Part shown: piece after piece, positions 43,667 through 55,521 of the stretch
Layout of the letters: each line of letters opens with the position of its first letter
Numbering within the stretch: the first letter of the stretch is position 1
Assembly (NCBI GenBank): GCA_910578545.1
Contig: CAJTPT010000001.1
Coordinates: 186,001 to 250,000 of the forward strand
Direction of reading: 5' to 3'
Length of the DNA stretch: 64,000 nt
Origin: an uncultured Christensenella sp.
GTDB lineage: Bacteria; Bacillota; Clostridia; Christensenellales; Pumilibacteraceae
Notes under the pieces: model-generated
What the model was told of the DNA's origin: nothing
Database searches by the model: none
The model's input: only the letters and a program-made list of their open reading frames with translations
Program-made: the position numbers and the translations under genes

Positions 43667-43720
43667 TTTGCTTTTGAAAATAAAGTAATCAAAAAAATTC
43701 GGTGATTCCGTTCCCAAAAT

Positions 43721-43759
43721 AAAACCCCCATTCACGGTCAAGCGCGAAAGGGGGTTTTT
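43721..43759 (-). terminator. Terminator of gyrBA
   Basis: AAAACCCCC (43721-43729) with GGGGGTTTT (43750-43758), 30 bp after the gyrA stop. Confidence 0.85.
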
Positions 43760-43788
43760 GTCTGCTTTGATTGTTGCTATGTCGTCGG

Positions 43789-46329
43789 TTATTCTTCGGC
43801 AACGGGCGCGCCCTCGCCTTCGCCGCCGTCCTCGAGTATCTCTTGGTGCGGCGCGGTGGCTACGCAAACGACCGTGCCCTGGTTTTTGACTCGCATCATT
43901 CTTACGCCCTGCGAACCGCGACCGATCTTGCTTATCTCTTTGACGAGCATTCTTATAATCGTGCCGTTGTCCGAAATAACCATTACGTCGTCCTCGGGGT
44001 CTACAAGCTTGAGGTTGACAAGCCGTCCGGTCTTTTCGTTGAACGTACCTGCCTTTATGCCCTTGCCCGCGCGCGACTGAAGTCTGAATTCATCTATGTC
44101 CGTGCGCTTGCCAAAGCCGTTCTCACTGACGGTAAGCACGTCGCAATCCGGTTTGACAACCGTCATGTCGACTACGTTGTCGTCCTCGGCGAGCCGCATA
44201 GCGCGTACGCCCTGCGTATCTCTGCCCATTAGCCTTACGTTTTCCTCGGAGAATCTTATGCACTTGCCGCTCTGCGACGCGATAAGTATCTCGTCGATAC
44301 CGCCCGACTGCTGTACGGAAATAAGCTCGTCGCCTTCCATTAGCTTGATAGCTACTTTGCCGACCTTGCGGATTTGCTTGAACTCGGTGAGCGCGGTCTT
44401 TTTAATCATGCCGCGTTTTGTCGCCATAACAAGGTTGCCCTTGTACATGTCGTCGGAAATCGGAATGACTGCGCTTACCTTTTCCCCGTCGCTGAGCTGT
44501 AACAGGTTGACTATTGCGCGGCCTCTTGCCGTACGCTCCGCTTCGGGAACGGCGTACGCCTTGTCCGCGTACACTCTGCCGAAGTTGGTAAAGTACAACA
44601 GCGTGTCGTGAGTGTTGGTGACAAACATCTTTTCGACAAAGTCCTCTTCCTTGGGGCGGTGCGCGGTAACGCCCTTGCCGCCGCGGTGCTGGGCTTTGTA
44701 CTCGGTCGTGGGAAGGCGCTTGATGTAGCCGTAGTGCGTCATGGAAATGACTACGTCTTCCTTGTCGATAAGGTCGCCGATGTCAATCTCGTCGTAGTCG
44801 ATAACAAGCTCACTTCGGCGGGGATTGTCGTACGCTTCCTTAATTCCCTGAAGCTCGTCGCGAATGATGTCCGTAACGCGCTTAGGGCTGCTAAGTATGC
44901 TCTTAAAGTCGGCTATCTTTTCCTGCAACGCCGCAAGCTCGGCTTGAAGCGCGTCGATTTCCAGACTGGTGAGCCTACGAAGCTTCATTTCGAGTATGGC
45001 GTTTGCCTGCTTGTCCGACAGGTAGAACTCCGCCATAAGTCGTTCCGCCGCTTCAACATTGTCGCGGCTCTGCTTGATTATCTTGATTACACGGTCGATG
45101 TTCGCTTGCGCCTTTACAAGACCCTCGACGATATGCTCGCGTTCCTGCGCGGCTTGAAGGTCGTGCTTGGTACGGCGAACGATAATCTCTTCCTGGTGCT
45201 TGAGATAGTACTCGAGCATTTCCTTGAGGTTGAGAATTTTGGGCTCGCCGTCGGCAAGCGCAAGGAATGTGATACCCTGCGAAACCTGAAGGTTGGTGTG
45301 CTTGAACAGCGTGTTAAGTACGACCTGAGCCTGTGCGTCGCGCTTGACCTCTATGACGATACGCATGCCCTGACGGTCGGATTCTTCCTTGATGTCGGCA
45401 ATACCCTCGATACGCTTGTCTTTTACGAGATCGGCTATCTGTACGATAAGCTTTTCCTTGTTAACCTGGTACGGAAGCTCGGTAACGACTATGCGCTGAC
45501 GCATGAGGTCGCTGCCCTCTCTTACGGGATACTCTTCTATCTCGGTCTTGGCGCGCATGACCACGCCGCCCTTACCCGTTTTGTACGCGCGCTTGATATT
45601 GGCTCTGCCCATAATCAAGCCGCCTGTCGGGAAGTCGGGCGCCGGCACATACCTGCAAAGCTCGTCAATAGTTATCTCGGGGTTTTCGATAAGCGCGTCT
45701 ATAGCGGATATGACCTCGCCGAGGTTGTGCGGCGGAATGGACGTTGCCATACCGACGGCTATACCGTCCGAACCGTTTACCAAAAGGTTGGGGAACCGCG
45801 ACGGCAACACCGACGGCTCTTGAAGCGAGTCGTCAAAGTTGTTAGTCCAGTCGACCGTTTCCTTATCTATATCGCGCAGCATTTCCGCCGCTATTTTTGC
45901 AAGGCGCGCCTCGGTATAACGCATAGCCGCGGGCGGATCGCCGTCGACCGAACCGAAGTTGCCGTGACCGTCCACAAGCGGATAGCGCATGGAAAAGTCC
46001 TGTGCAAAACGCACCAATGCGTCGTAAACGGATGAGTCGCCGTGCGGGTGGTATTTACCCAAAACGTCACCTACGACGCGTGCGCACTTACGGTATGGCT
46101 TGTCCGCCCACAGCGCGAGCTCGCCCATTGCGTATAGTATACGACGGTGAACGGGTTTAAGACCGTCGCGCACGTCGGGTATTGCACGCGAAACGTTAAC
46201 CGCCATTGCGTACGCTATAAAGCACTGCTTCATCTCGTCTACAACATGCGTATCGATTATTTTTGTGTTATCTACGTAATCCTTATTACTTGTGCCGGAA
46301 GAGGGGCCTCTTTTAGGTAATTTTGCCAT
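43789..46329 (-). CDS. gyrA: DNA gyrase subunit A
   Basis: 846 residues. The N-terminal cleavage domain has IPDVRDGLKPVHRRIL, the quinolone-region GKYHPHGDSSVYDALVR (Ser and Asp kept at the usual resistance positions) and the catalytic Tyr in AAMRYTEARL. The C-terminal half has six beta-pinwheel blades and the GyrA box QRGGKG (as HRGGKG, about 535). With GyrB it introduces negative supercoils. It lies 17 bp after gyrB; no dnaA/recF cluster is present here, so this is not the usual origin-side locus. Confidence 0.97.
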   Translation of the reverse strand: MAKLPKRGPSSGTSNKDYVDNTKIIDTHVVDEMKQCFIAYAMAVNVSRAIPDVRDGLKPVHRRILYAMGELALWADKPYRKCARVVGDVLGKYHPHGDSSVYDALVRFAQDFSMRYPLVDGHGNFGSVDGDPPAAMRYTEARLAKIAAEMLRDIDKETVDWTNNFDDSLQEPSVLPSRFPNLLVNGSDGIAVGMATSIPPHNLGEVISAIDALIENPEITIDELCRYVPAPDFPTGGLIMGRANIKRAYKTGKGGVVMRAKTEIEEYPVREGSDLMRQRIVVTELPYQVNKEKLIVQIADLVKDKRIEGIADIKEESDRQGMRIVIEVKRDAQAQVVLNTLFKHTNLQVSQGITFLALADGEPKILNLKEMLEYYLKHQEEIIVRRTKHDLQAAQEREHIVEGLVKAQANIDRVIKIIKQSRDNVEAAERLMAEFYLSDKQANAILEMKLRRLTSLEIDALQAELAALQEKIADFKSILSSPKRVTDIIRDELQGIKEAYDNPRRSELVIDYDEIDIGDLIDKEDVVISMTHYGYIKRLPTTEYKAQHRGGKGVTAHRPKEEDFVEKMFVTNTHDTLLYFTNFGRVYADKAYAVPEAERTARGRAIVNLLQLSDGEKVSAVIPISDDMYKGNLVMATKRGMIKKTALTEFKQIRKVGKVAIKLMEGDELISVQQSGGIDEILIASQSGKCIRFSEENVRLMGRDTQGVRAMRLAEDDNVVDMTVVKPDCDVLTVSENGFGKRTDIDEFRLQSRAGKGIKAGTFNEKTGRLVNLKLVDPEDDVMVISDNGTIIRMLVKEISKIGRGSQGVRMMRVKNQGTVVCVATAPHQEILEDGGEGEGAPVAEE

Positions 46330-46345
46330 TGTAATTCACCTCCGC

Positions 46346-48259
<1,914 letters not shown>

Positions 48260-48367
48260 AACGATCTCCTAAAAAGCTTGAGTTGCGCGCCGCCGAAGTC
48301 CGCCTTTTTATCCCGCTTGTCAGCGGGTAAAACGCAAGCGAAACGGCGCGTTTTACATTGTCTTTAA

Positions 48368-48396
48368 ATTATACCACAAAAAAAGCGAATAGTCAA
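48368..48396 (-). promoter_or_regulatory. Promoter of gyrBA
   Basis: On the minus strand TTGACT (48396-48391), 17 bp, TATAAT (48373-48368). The 325 bp to the right (to 48720) show no supported gene. Confidence 0.8.
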
Positions 48397-48720
48397 TGCG
48401 TTTAAGCCCGATATTCGCCCATTTTTAAAAACTATTTTTTATTACATGCCGTCAAACGTCGTAAAACGCCCCTATTTGCCACGAACCGTATAATTCGGCG
48501 GAGTTAATACTTTTGTGTTTTATAGCGCACAGTCGATTTTTTGTATCGCAACAAGCCATGCGGAACTCGGACCCGTAATGTTTTCGGCGCATTCTACGCC
48601 TAAGTTTTGAGACAGTTTGACACTTACGGAGCGGTGTTGTCCCCTCGGCGGTGCAAAGGGCAAAAAATCCGATAAGTGCGGCGTTTGGGCTTGCGGTGCC
48701 CGAGCCCTGCATGACTAAAA

Positions 48721-49287
48721 CTACATAACCGAAACAAAACTCGCGTTAAGCATGGCGGCAAGCCGTTTTGCCACGTAAAACTTGGGGCGTTTGCGCTTGA
48801 TCGGCTTGCCGAATAAAAGCACTTCACGGCGAAATCGTGCGTGCCGCTCGAACCGCGCGTCGGTTACGAACACGTACGCATTGTCGCAAAACGACAGCAG
48901 TCTGTCAAGCGCCCTGCCCGCCTTGCGCGTATACTTCGCCCCGTCAAGATTGACTATAACGGTTTTAGCCGTATACCCGCACGTTTTTTCCAGGAAGGTT
49001 ACGCACCGCATTTGCGCGGGGTTGAGCTTGCCGATACGCTTATTCGGGCTTAAACCGAGCAAGGCTATATCGAGATCTTTCACCTTTTTTTCGCACAGCG
49101 CGCGACGGTACAGCAGATACTCGGACACCGTAAAATCGGAAAATGGCACCTTGCCGTACGCAAAGTAGTTGTAGCCGTTTTCGCTTGCGCAGAACAGCAC
49201 CTCGACGTTGTCCAAAAGCACGGCGTTGCCTATCGACTTGATATATGCGCGTTTTTGTCGCGCCGACCCCAAACAGAAAGTTATCAT
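48721..49287 (-). CDS. Hypothetical protein, degenerate ABC-ATPase-like
   Basis: 188 residues. No Walker A is present, but ALLGLSPNKRIGKLNPAQM, then TVIVNLDGAKYTRKAGRALD and NAYVFVTDARF, have the order and spacing of an ABC signature, Walker B and switch region with the catalytic residues lost. It is Arg/Lys-rich at the C-terminus. Neighbours (ParA, gyrB) do not clarify its role. It may be a diverged regulator or a chance resemblance. Confidence 0.5.
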   Translation of the reverse strand: MITFCLGSARQKRAYIKSIGNAVLLDNVEVLFCASENGYNYFAYGKVPFSDFTVSEYLLYRRALCEKKVKDLDIALLGLSPNKRIGKLNPAQMRCVTFLEKTCGYTAKTVIVNLDGAKYTRKAGRALDRLLSFCDNAYVFVTDARFERHARFRREVLLFGKPIKRKRPKFYVAKRLAAMLNASFVSVM

Positions 49288-49394
49288 GCCGATGATTATT
49301 GCCGTGTAATAGGATATTTATACAATTGGGAATTAAGAATTCGATCGGAATTGTCGTGGCGGCACTGCCTTTTATTTTAGCGTTTTCTGCATGT

Positions 49395-49426
49395 CAGCAA
49401 GATCCTTCGCTTCGCTCGTAATGACA
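49395..49426. repeat. Dispersed GAAGGATC repeat (representative copy)
   Basis: AGATCCTTCGCTTCGCTCGTAATGAC here; related forms GCCGAACGACGCGAAGGATC (42807-42826), CGAACGACTGAAGCGCAGCGAAGGATC (63453-63479) and GTCATTCCGAACG (59912-59924). All are intergenic and in both orientations. Similar sequences are widespread in gut bacterial genomes. Confidence 0.65.
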
Positions 49427-49564
49427 AAACCCGCATTGACTGTTCAATCGGTTTTGTCATTTTTAGGCTTTGCCGAGAAACCTCACGGACGCAAAAGTCA
49501 GCCCCAAAAGAAAAGCCGAGCAAATACACTCGACTTTAATTCCGCATTGCTGATTCCGAATTAA

Positions 49565-50380
49565 TTACTGTATTTTCTTTTTAAGCGCCGAAAGGTTCTT
49601 AATAGGCTCGTACGTGTCGCGGTTGCGGTTAAGCAGTTCCTCGGCAAGATTTTTGTACGCGATACCGCCCGCCGACGTCGGGTCAAACTGGCTGATCGGC
49701 ATACCGAACGATGGCGCTTCGGCAAGCCGCACGCTTCTCGGGATACGGGTGTTAAACGCCTTTTTGCCGAAGTAGTGCGTGATTTCCTCGGCGACCGAGT
49801 TGACAAGGTTGGTTCTGCTGTTGAACATGGTAACAACTACGCCCTCGATTTCGAGCGACGGGTTGAGTATCTTTTTGGCAAGCTTTATCGTGTTCATAAG
49901 CTGACTCAAGCCCTCGAGCGCAAAGTATTCGCCCTGCATGGGAATGAGTATGCTGTTTGACGCTGTCAGCGCGTTGAGCGTAAGCAGTCCGATAGAGGGC
50001 GGGCAGTCTATAAAAATATAGTCGTACTTATCCTTTATAGACGAAATGGCGCGCTTAAGCGAGCTTTCGCGACGGTCAAAGCTTACAAGCTCGGCTTCCG
50101 CGCCGGCAAGGTCGATGTTGGACGGAATGATGTCCAAGCCGTCGACGCCTGTCGGTATTACTGCGTCCTCGGCGGCACAGTCGCCTATAATCAGGCTGTA
50201 CACCGAGTGCTTGACCTTGTGCTTTTCCACACCCAATCCGCTCGAGGCGTTGCCCTGAGGGTCGTTGTCGATTATCAAAACACGCTTGCCGAACGCCGCA
50301 AGGTACGCCGCAAGGTTAACGCAGGTCGTGGTTTTGCCCACGCCGCCCTTTTGATTGGAAATTGCGATAGTCTTTGCCAT
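49565..50380 (-). CDS. parA: ParA/Soj-type partition ATPase
   Basis: 271 residues. Deviant Walker A KGGVGKTTTCVNLAAYLA at 11, Walker B in YIFIDCPPSIGLLTLNAL (about 120) and the GYFALEGLSQL-like region. Complete Soj/ParA length. It would bind DNA non-specifically and move a ParB-bound centromere. No parB is adjacent on either side; upstream are lipid-enzyme genes. The stop codon is part of a stop-associated repeat that continues into a terminator-like hairpin (49528-49502). Confidence 0.9.
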   Translation of the reverse strand: MAKTIAISNQKGGVGKTTTCVNLAAYLAAFGKRVLIIDNDPQGNASSGLGVEKHKVKHSVYSLIIGDCAAEDAVIPTGVDGLDIIPSNIDLAGAEAELVSFDRRESSLKRAISSIKDKYDYIFIDCPPSIGLLTLNALTASNSILIPMQGEYFALEGLSQLMNTIKLAKKILNPSLEIEGVVVTMFNSRTNLVNSVAEEITHYFGKKAFNTRIPRSVRLAEAPSFGMPISQFDPTSAGGIAYKNLAEELLNRNRDTYEPIKNLSALKKKIQ

Positions 50381-50390
50381 AAGCTTTTCT

Positions 50391-51362
50391 TTAGTCCTCT
50401 TTTATATTGGAAGTAGGTTGATTGTTGTCTTGTGCTTCTTCGGCCTCGACCGGGTCGGGCTCGAGGTATACGAGCGGTTTGCCGTAAAAGCTTTCGTAAA
50501 TCTTTTTTGCCGAATCGAACGTGCGGTTAGCCAAGTCCGTTTTGCGCGCCCGAGGGCTGAGCGACTTATCTACATACAGCGGCTCGCCTATCTTGATCAC
50601 CGCTTTGGGTAGGTGCAATAGCTTGCGTAGTCCTCGCGGCTTTTTAAAGCAGTACAGCATGGGCACTACGGGAATATCCAGCGCGTCTGCGTAATAGAAC
50701 GCACCGTCCTTGTACGGCCGCGGCTTGCGGTAGTCTATCCACATGCTCTTTTCGGCGTAAAAGTGTATTTTTGCCTTTTTGCGTTTTGCCGCAAACTCGA
50801 GCATCTCGTTGAACGGACGCATGCCTTTGTGGCTTATCGGAAGGGGGACTTCGCCCGCCCCGCAAAGTATGCTTCCGCCCAAAGTTCTTTTGCAGTTATG
50901 GGGCGCGGCCACTATGTAACGGTTTTGCATGCCCGTCGCTCTAAGCGTGAGCACTGCGTCCAAGTACCCGACGTGATTGGAAGTGGTTATACACGCGCCG
51001 AGCTTTTTCAGCTTTTTTCTGCCCTTGACGTGCCATACGCCAAACACGATCGCGCCGCCGACAAACCCTATCAGCTTGAATATCGTACTCCACGTCCCGT
51101 GCCACAAATGCCAAAACGGATTTTTGGGGCGCCTGTAAACGTACGAGCCGTCGGTCTTTGCACTTTTGTTAGTGTCAAAAGGCGCGCCGTCCACGTCGAA
51201 CAGTCGACGCTTTTCGAGCTCGTCCAGATACTCGGCATAAATGCGCTTTGTCATTTTGCCGCGCTCGGCGATACGCGCGAGCATCAAGTCGTATATATCG
51301 CGGGGAAGCTCGCCTTTTTCGGCAAGCTCCGCAAAGAATACCAAATATTTTTTGGTGTTCAT
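50391..51362 (-). CDS. plsC: 1-acyl-glycerol-3-phosphate acyltransferase (PlsC family)
   Basis: 323 residues. An N-terminal extra domain (about 1-85), then a membrane helix (about 95-112) and the PlsC core: TTSNHVGYLDAVLTL (HxxxxD variant, about 127), FYAEKSMW (the EGT-like motif) and IPVVPMLYCF. It transfers an acyl chain to lysophosphatidate or a related acceptor at the cytoplasmic membrane. Its ATG overlaps the stop of the upstream glycosyltransferase gene by 4 bp, suggesting a joint membrane-lipid pathway. Confidence 0.85.
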   Translation of the reverse strand: MNTKKYLVFFAELAEKGELPRDIYDLMLARIAERGKMTKRIYAEYLDELEKRRLFDVDGAPFDTNKSAKTDGSYVYRRPKNPFWHLWHGTWSTIFKLIGFVGGAIVFGVWHVKGRKKLKKLGACITTSNHVGYLDAVLTLRATGMQNRYIVAAPHNCKRTLGGSILCGAGEVPLPISHKGMRPFNEMLEFAAKRKKAKIHFYAEKSMWIDYRKPRPYKDGAFYYADALDIPVVPMLYCFKKPRGLRKLLHLPKAVIKIGEPLYVDKSLSPRARKTDLANRTFDSAKKIYESFYGKPLVYLEPDPVEAEEAQDNNQPTSNIKED

Positions 51363-52696
51363 CGCGTCCTGTCCGCCTCATCGCCGTCGACTATAACTCC
51401 GTCGTTATCGGCGATAACTATAGATTCGAGCTCGTCCGAAACGACCGTCGCGGTATCGTCGGAAGCTTGCGTCGGCTCTTCGTCGTCCGAAAATACGATA
51501 TCCCGTGCGGCGAGCGCAATACGCTGCTGTTTGGCCTCCTCTTCTATAATGTCCGCCGCGGCGTAGGTGCCGTTACCGTCGGCAATCAGCTTTTCTATAT
51601 TGTCGACGTATTTACCGAGCGGCGCGGGGTCGCTCATAAACGAACGGATGCGCTTTATCGCCTTGCCGCGCCTAAACACCGTTTCGCCGCAACCGTGCTC
51701 GGTGATAAATACTCGAGCGGTCGCCGCCTCGATTACATGCGGGCAGTAGTTTATCATAACAGGGGTGCGCATGTACAGGCTGTCGAGCACGGCGTTGGGT
51801 CCGCCTTTTGTCAAAAAAACGTCCGCCGCGCCATACAGCTCGTAAGCGTTGGGTAAAAACTCGTATACCTTAAATGTCATTCCGCTCGCGACCTTCAGTC
51901 TGCTTCTGCCCTCTTCGATTGCCTTAAACTTATCGTAGCACTTTTTGTTGTTGCCGGCAATGACGCACACGGTTATGGGAAGCTTGCTTTTTATAAGTGC
52001 TTTGGCAAACTTGGGACCGCGCCCGAGCATGTATCCTCCGTCGGCTATCACCACGGTAAATTTGTCCTGCGGTAAGCCGAATTTATCGCGCAGTTGCTGT
52101 CTGTTAAGCGTGTTTGTTTCCACACACTTGCGAACGCACGGCGTGACTTCGCGCAGGTTTTCGCGTTTAAACTTGTACTTTTCCGCTTTATAGCGGGCGT
52201 ACGGATTGTTTACGATAAATATGCCGTCGCGCTTGTCCCAAAACGAGTGCAACGTCGGGTCGGGATTGTAGTTGATAACAACTACGGACGGGTCTATGCG
52301 CCGCTTGTATTCGACCGCCAAAAGATTGGTAAAGTAATGATTGGTTATTATCACGTTGGGCGAACGGCGACGGAAAGCTTCCAAGCCCTGCTTGAACGAC
52401 TTGACCGCCATTTGCCTGTGGAAGAAACGAATAAGCTTGTGCCCGCCCAAAAACGAGATAAACGGGAAAACAAATCTGCCGAAGTAAGGGATCTTGTTGG
52501 TGTTTTGTACTTGCTTTATCAAAAACCCGTTCATTCGCGCGAGGTTGGGAAAACCGTCCTCGGTCAGAATGTAGCTTTTTTGTATATCAAACCGACCGTC
52601 GCGGTTTCTGTCCACTAGCGCGTCGTATAAACTGTCCATCGAGGAAATGTGTCCAAAACCCGATTCGACGTAGGTTAACAGTATTTTTTGTTTCAT
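51359..52696 (-). CDS. MGDG-synthase/UgtP-like glycolipid glycosyltransferase (GT28)
   Basis: 445 residues. GT-B fold: N-terminal LLTYVESGFGHISSMDSLYD (the conserved GxGH), a middle VVINYNPDPTLHSFW acceptor-side segment, and C-terminal FTVVIADGGYMLGRGPKF and FLTKGGPNAVLDSLYMRTPV, the nucleotide-sugar region. It probably transfers glucose or galactose to diacylglycerol at the membrane. The C-terminal 50 residues are acidic and low complexity (DDEEPTQASDDTATVV). It overlaps plsC. Confidence 0.8.
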   Translation of the reverse strand: MKQKILLTYVESGFGHISSMDSLYDALVDRNRDGRFDIQKSYILTEDGFPNLARMNGFLIKQVQNTNKIPYFGRFVFPFISFLGGHKLIRFFHRQMAVKSFKQGLEAFRRRSPNVIITNHYFTNLLAVEYKRRIDPSVVVINYNPDPTLHSFWDKRDGIFIVNNPYARYKAEKYKFKRENLREVTPCVRKCVETNTLNRQQLRDKFGLPQDKFTVVIADGGYMLGRGPKFAKALIKSKLPITVCVIAGNNKKCYDKFKAIEEGRSRLKVASGMTFKVYEFLPNAYELYGAADVFLTKGGPNAVLDSLYMRTPVMINYCPHVIEAATARVFITEHGCGETVFRRGKAIKRIRSFMSDPAPLGKYVDNIEKLIADGNGTYAAADIIEEEAKQQRIALAARDIVFSDDEEPTQASDDTATVVSDELESIVIADNDGVIVDGDEADRTR

Positions 52697-52726
52697 TCTA
52701 TCTCTTTGGGTCGACGGAAAAGCGAA

Positions 52727-54895
52727 CTAAACCGTAAACTTGTTTTTACCTTTATTGAGCACGATAGTGCGCCGCTCGACGCTACGTCCGATACGCTCGG
52801 GCGCAATATCCAGCTCGACCTTTGCAGTCGTTTTGTTTTCGATTATGATATCCGTCTTGACGGGAGAATATTTATAGCGCACATCCAGCGTGCCCGTTGC
52901 GAGTTGAAGCTCGGTACGGAAGTCCTTGATTGCGGTAAAGTCGGGCGTAATCATTATTCGAGTCGCGCCTTCTTTGATATCGATACCGCCGAACAACTGA
53001 ATTGCCTCGAATATAACGGCGGACTGGAAACTTTGGCACTTCGAGCCGTAGCCGGCAAAGTCCTCGCCGAGCGTGCTCTCATCCGACTCGGCGGCAAGCG
53101 CGTAGCGCGTGTCAAAGCGCTGACGTGCAAGGTCGCGGCGGTCGAGCACAGTGAGCGCCTGAAGCACCGCCCATTCCGTATAAGGCGACGCGCTTACTAT
53201 TGCCGAAAGCAATCTTGCCATGTTCTTTTTGCGCTCTTCGGGTACAAGCCCCGTAAGCACGATAAGCGCGTTGGCGCGGTCGTCGTAAACGCCGTCGAGG
53301 ACGGTGTAGCCCTGTCCGTCCCAGCAACTTTCCAGGTACTCGGCAATGTTTGCCATGCGATCCTCGAATTCCTCATCGTAATCGAGATTGCCGACAAGCG
53401 ATCCGATACCTTTAAGGAATTTGCATGCCGAATAGTATAAGGCGTTTTCTATAAGCGCCTCGTCGATATTGAACAGATTGTCGTACCAACGCTGTGTGCC
53501 ATCGCGTAGCTGAACGCCGTGCTCGGTCATATCCCACTTCATCAGATACTCGCACAATGTCGGGAATGCCGTGCGGAAAAACTCGACGTCGCCCGTGAAG
53601 CTACGGTATACGCCAAACAGTCCGTACTCACCGAGCGCCGTAAGTCCGTGCGACGGAATGTCGACGGGCACGCTGCCCGGCACGCACGAGTACAGAATAT
53701 CGTCCTCGGCGTATTCCATTACGTCGGCAAGCACCTTTTTGACAAGCGGCGAAGCGTCGGCATAGCACAGATACAGTGCGCGTGACGCAACGGACGCGTC
53801 GCCCAGCCACATAGCGCGTTCACGCTCGGGCGTGTCCATTATTGTAGAGCCCATGCTGTTGTACAGCGTGCACACAGCTTTGGAAAACAGCTTTTCAAGC
53901 TTAGCGCTGTCCGTCTGGAACAAGCAAGTCGGCATAGTGTTAAAGCCGAGCTCGCGGTAGCCGAGCTTGACAACCTTGACCGAACGCGGCATGGTAAATA
54001 TAAGATGACTGCCCGTCATGGGAAGCATGCCATCGTAAATATTGAGCGTGGGCTTGGTAATGTAAACGACCGAATGCGCCGTGTACATGCTTTGCTCGTC
54101 GCCGAAGCAACCCATACAATCGGTGCGGTCGGTCGTGATTGTTATCTTTTCCTGACCGTTGCCCGTCACTTCCATGTACGGCGTCAGCCGCATTTCGCGC
54201 GGCAAAATAAGCGTGTAAGTGTCGCCGTCGAATTGGTCGGTCGACTTTTTGGGTTTTACTATAACGGGCTGTTCGGAAAACTTATTAAGCGGGAACGGGC
54301 GCAAAGTCAAGTGCCCCATCACGTCGTCGGGATACTCGGCAATCTCGGTTGCGTGTGCAAACTGAACGAGATTGTACGCCGGGTCGTGAACGTTTTGAAG
54401 CGGGCCTTCGAGCGCGGCTTCGTAGTTTACGCCGTAGCCGGCATAACAGCAGTTAGTCGAATTGGGCGCTTTAAACGCGGGATTCTCGAACACGGTAAAC
54501 GACGTGTCGCTGTAAATTTCCAAATCATTGCACTCGAATATAAACCCGGCGCGCTTACTGCAAACAAGGTCGCGACCGTCGTTGCCGAAATACTGGCAAA
54601 ATACTACGATTACATTGTCGCCCTTAACAAGAAATTTGGCTATGTCGAACTCGTCATAATACGCTTTTTCCTTACTGCGGTTGAGCCCGCCCTCCCAAAC
54701 AACGGCGTTGCCGTTTACAAATAAATAATAATGGGACTCGCATGCGGCACGGCAAAACGCCCGTTGCGGCGGCTTGTTCGTTCCGAACGAGAACGTGCGA
54801 CGCAAGATAATATTTGAATTTTTCTTAAGCGGGTCAGCCGTCCAAATCCATTTGGAATTTCCAAACAATATGGTAGGTTCTTCGATTTTTTCCAT
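52727..54895 (-). CDS. GH78-like (alpha-L-rhamnosidase-type) six-hairpin glycosidase
   Basis: 722 residues from ATG 54895 (GGGAG 8 bases upstream). N-terminal beta domains (about 1-300) start with NSKWIWTADP and include an RRTF strand, as in GH78 proteins. The (alpha/alpha)6 domain has MDTPERERAMWLGDASVASR (about 355-375), close to the GH78 CPxRDERLGWLGD signature with the acid residue kept. No signal peptide, so cytoplasmic. It probably removes rhamnose or a related sugar. Substrate specificity is not certain from sequence. Confidence 0.7.
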   Translation of the reverse strand: MEKIEEPTILFGNSKWIWTADPLKKNSNIILRRTFSFGTNKPPQRAFCRAACESHYYLFVNGNAVVWEGGLNRSKEKAYYDEFDIAKFLVKGDNVIVVFCQYFGNDGRDLVCSKRAGFIFECNDLEIYSDTSFTVFENPAFKAPNSTNCCYAGYGVNYEAALEGPLQNVHDPAYNLVQFAHATEIAEYPDDVMGHLTLRPFPLNKFSEQPVIVKPKKSTDQFDGDTYTLILPREMRLTPYMEVTGNGQEKITITTDRTDCMGCFGDEQSMYTAHSVVYITKPTLNIYDGMLPMTGSHLIFTMPRSVKVVKLGYRELGFNTMPTCLFQTDSAKLEKLFSKAVCTLYNSMGSTIMDTPERERAMWLGDASVASRALYLCYADASPLVKKVLADVMEYAEDDILYSCVPGSVPVDIPSHGLTALGEYGLFGVYRSFTGDVEFFRTAFPTLCEYLMKWDMTEHGVQLRDGTQRWYDNLFNIDEALIENALYYSACKFLKGIGSLVGNLDYDEEFEDRMANIAEYLESCWDGQGYTVLDGVYDDRANALIVLTGLVPEERKKNMARLLSAIVSASPYTEWAVLQALTVLDRRDLARQRFDTRYALAAESDESTLGEDFAGYGSKCQSFQSAVIFEAIQLFGGIDIKEGATRIMITPDFTAIKDFRTELQLATGTLDVRYKYSPVKTDIIIENKTTAKVELDIAPERIGRSVERRTIVLNKGKNKFTV

Positions 54896-55091
54896 TTCAA
54901 TCTCCCGATACAATAGTAATCCTATAAATTACTCGTATCTTAGTTTACCACACTAATAACCTTTTTGCAACCCTTTCACCCAAAAAATAAGATAATTGCG
55001 CTTAATTAAGAATATAACGATAAAACACTCTTCAAAAAAATAGTCAGGCATAAAACCCGACTACTCATCATTCTTGATTCCGAATTATTAA

Positions 55092-55319
55092 TTAAAGAAG
55101 CCCCTCGAGCTGTTTGGAAAGCTTTACAAGCCGCTCGCGCTTGATCTCGATCTCGGCGGTGTACGTTCTGAAAAACTTAACGTCGTCACCGTTCGGGTCC
55201 TCGTGACTGATAAGCGCTTCGATAATTGCCGCTTGGGAACGGGAACGTTTGATTTCCAACGATTTGATTTCCTCTTCCAAAAGGTTGATTTCCTTTGCAA
55301 GCTCTTTTTTAAGTGACAT
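55092..55319 (-). CDS. Small coiled-coil protein
   Basis: 75 residues, ATG after AAGGAG. Two helices with strong heptads (LAKEINLLEEEIKSLEIKRS and IEIKRERLVKLSKQLEGLL) joined by a short loop (HEDPNGDD); probably an antiparallel helical hairpin. No known family. The stop codon is part of a stop-associated repeat followed by a terminator hairpin (55061-55033). Confidence 0.6.
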   Translation of the reverse strand: MSLKKELAKEINLLEEEIKSLEIKRSRSQAAIIEALISHEDPNGDDVKFFRTYTAEIEIKRERLVKLSKQLEGLL

Positions 55320-55521
55320 AATTAATCTCCTTGCGTTCTTGCTATATCTCTTTGTTTATTATAACATCTAACGTACAAACTGTCAACAGAGTTAAAAATA
55401 TTACGAATAAATTATGTTAATTTTTTTCCGCGCACTATATTCGTGAAATCCATACGGCGGGCAAAAAAACGCTCAAGATGACAAACAAGCTTTTGCCGAA
55501 TTCCCAATTCCGAATTATTAA

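Noticed and set aside
44608..46035. A 475-codon frame opposite gyrA
   Set aside because: Shadow of gyrA on the other strand; no family resemblance.
48452..48712. An 86-codon minus-strand frame between gyrB and the 188-aa gene
   Set aside because: No convincing ribosome site, odd composition and no recognisable motif.
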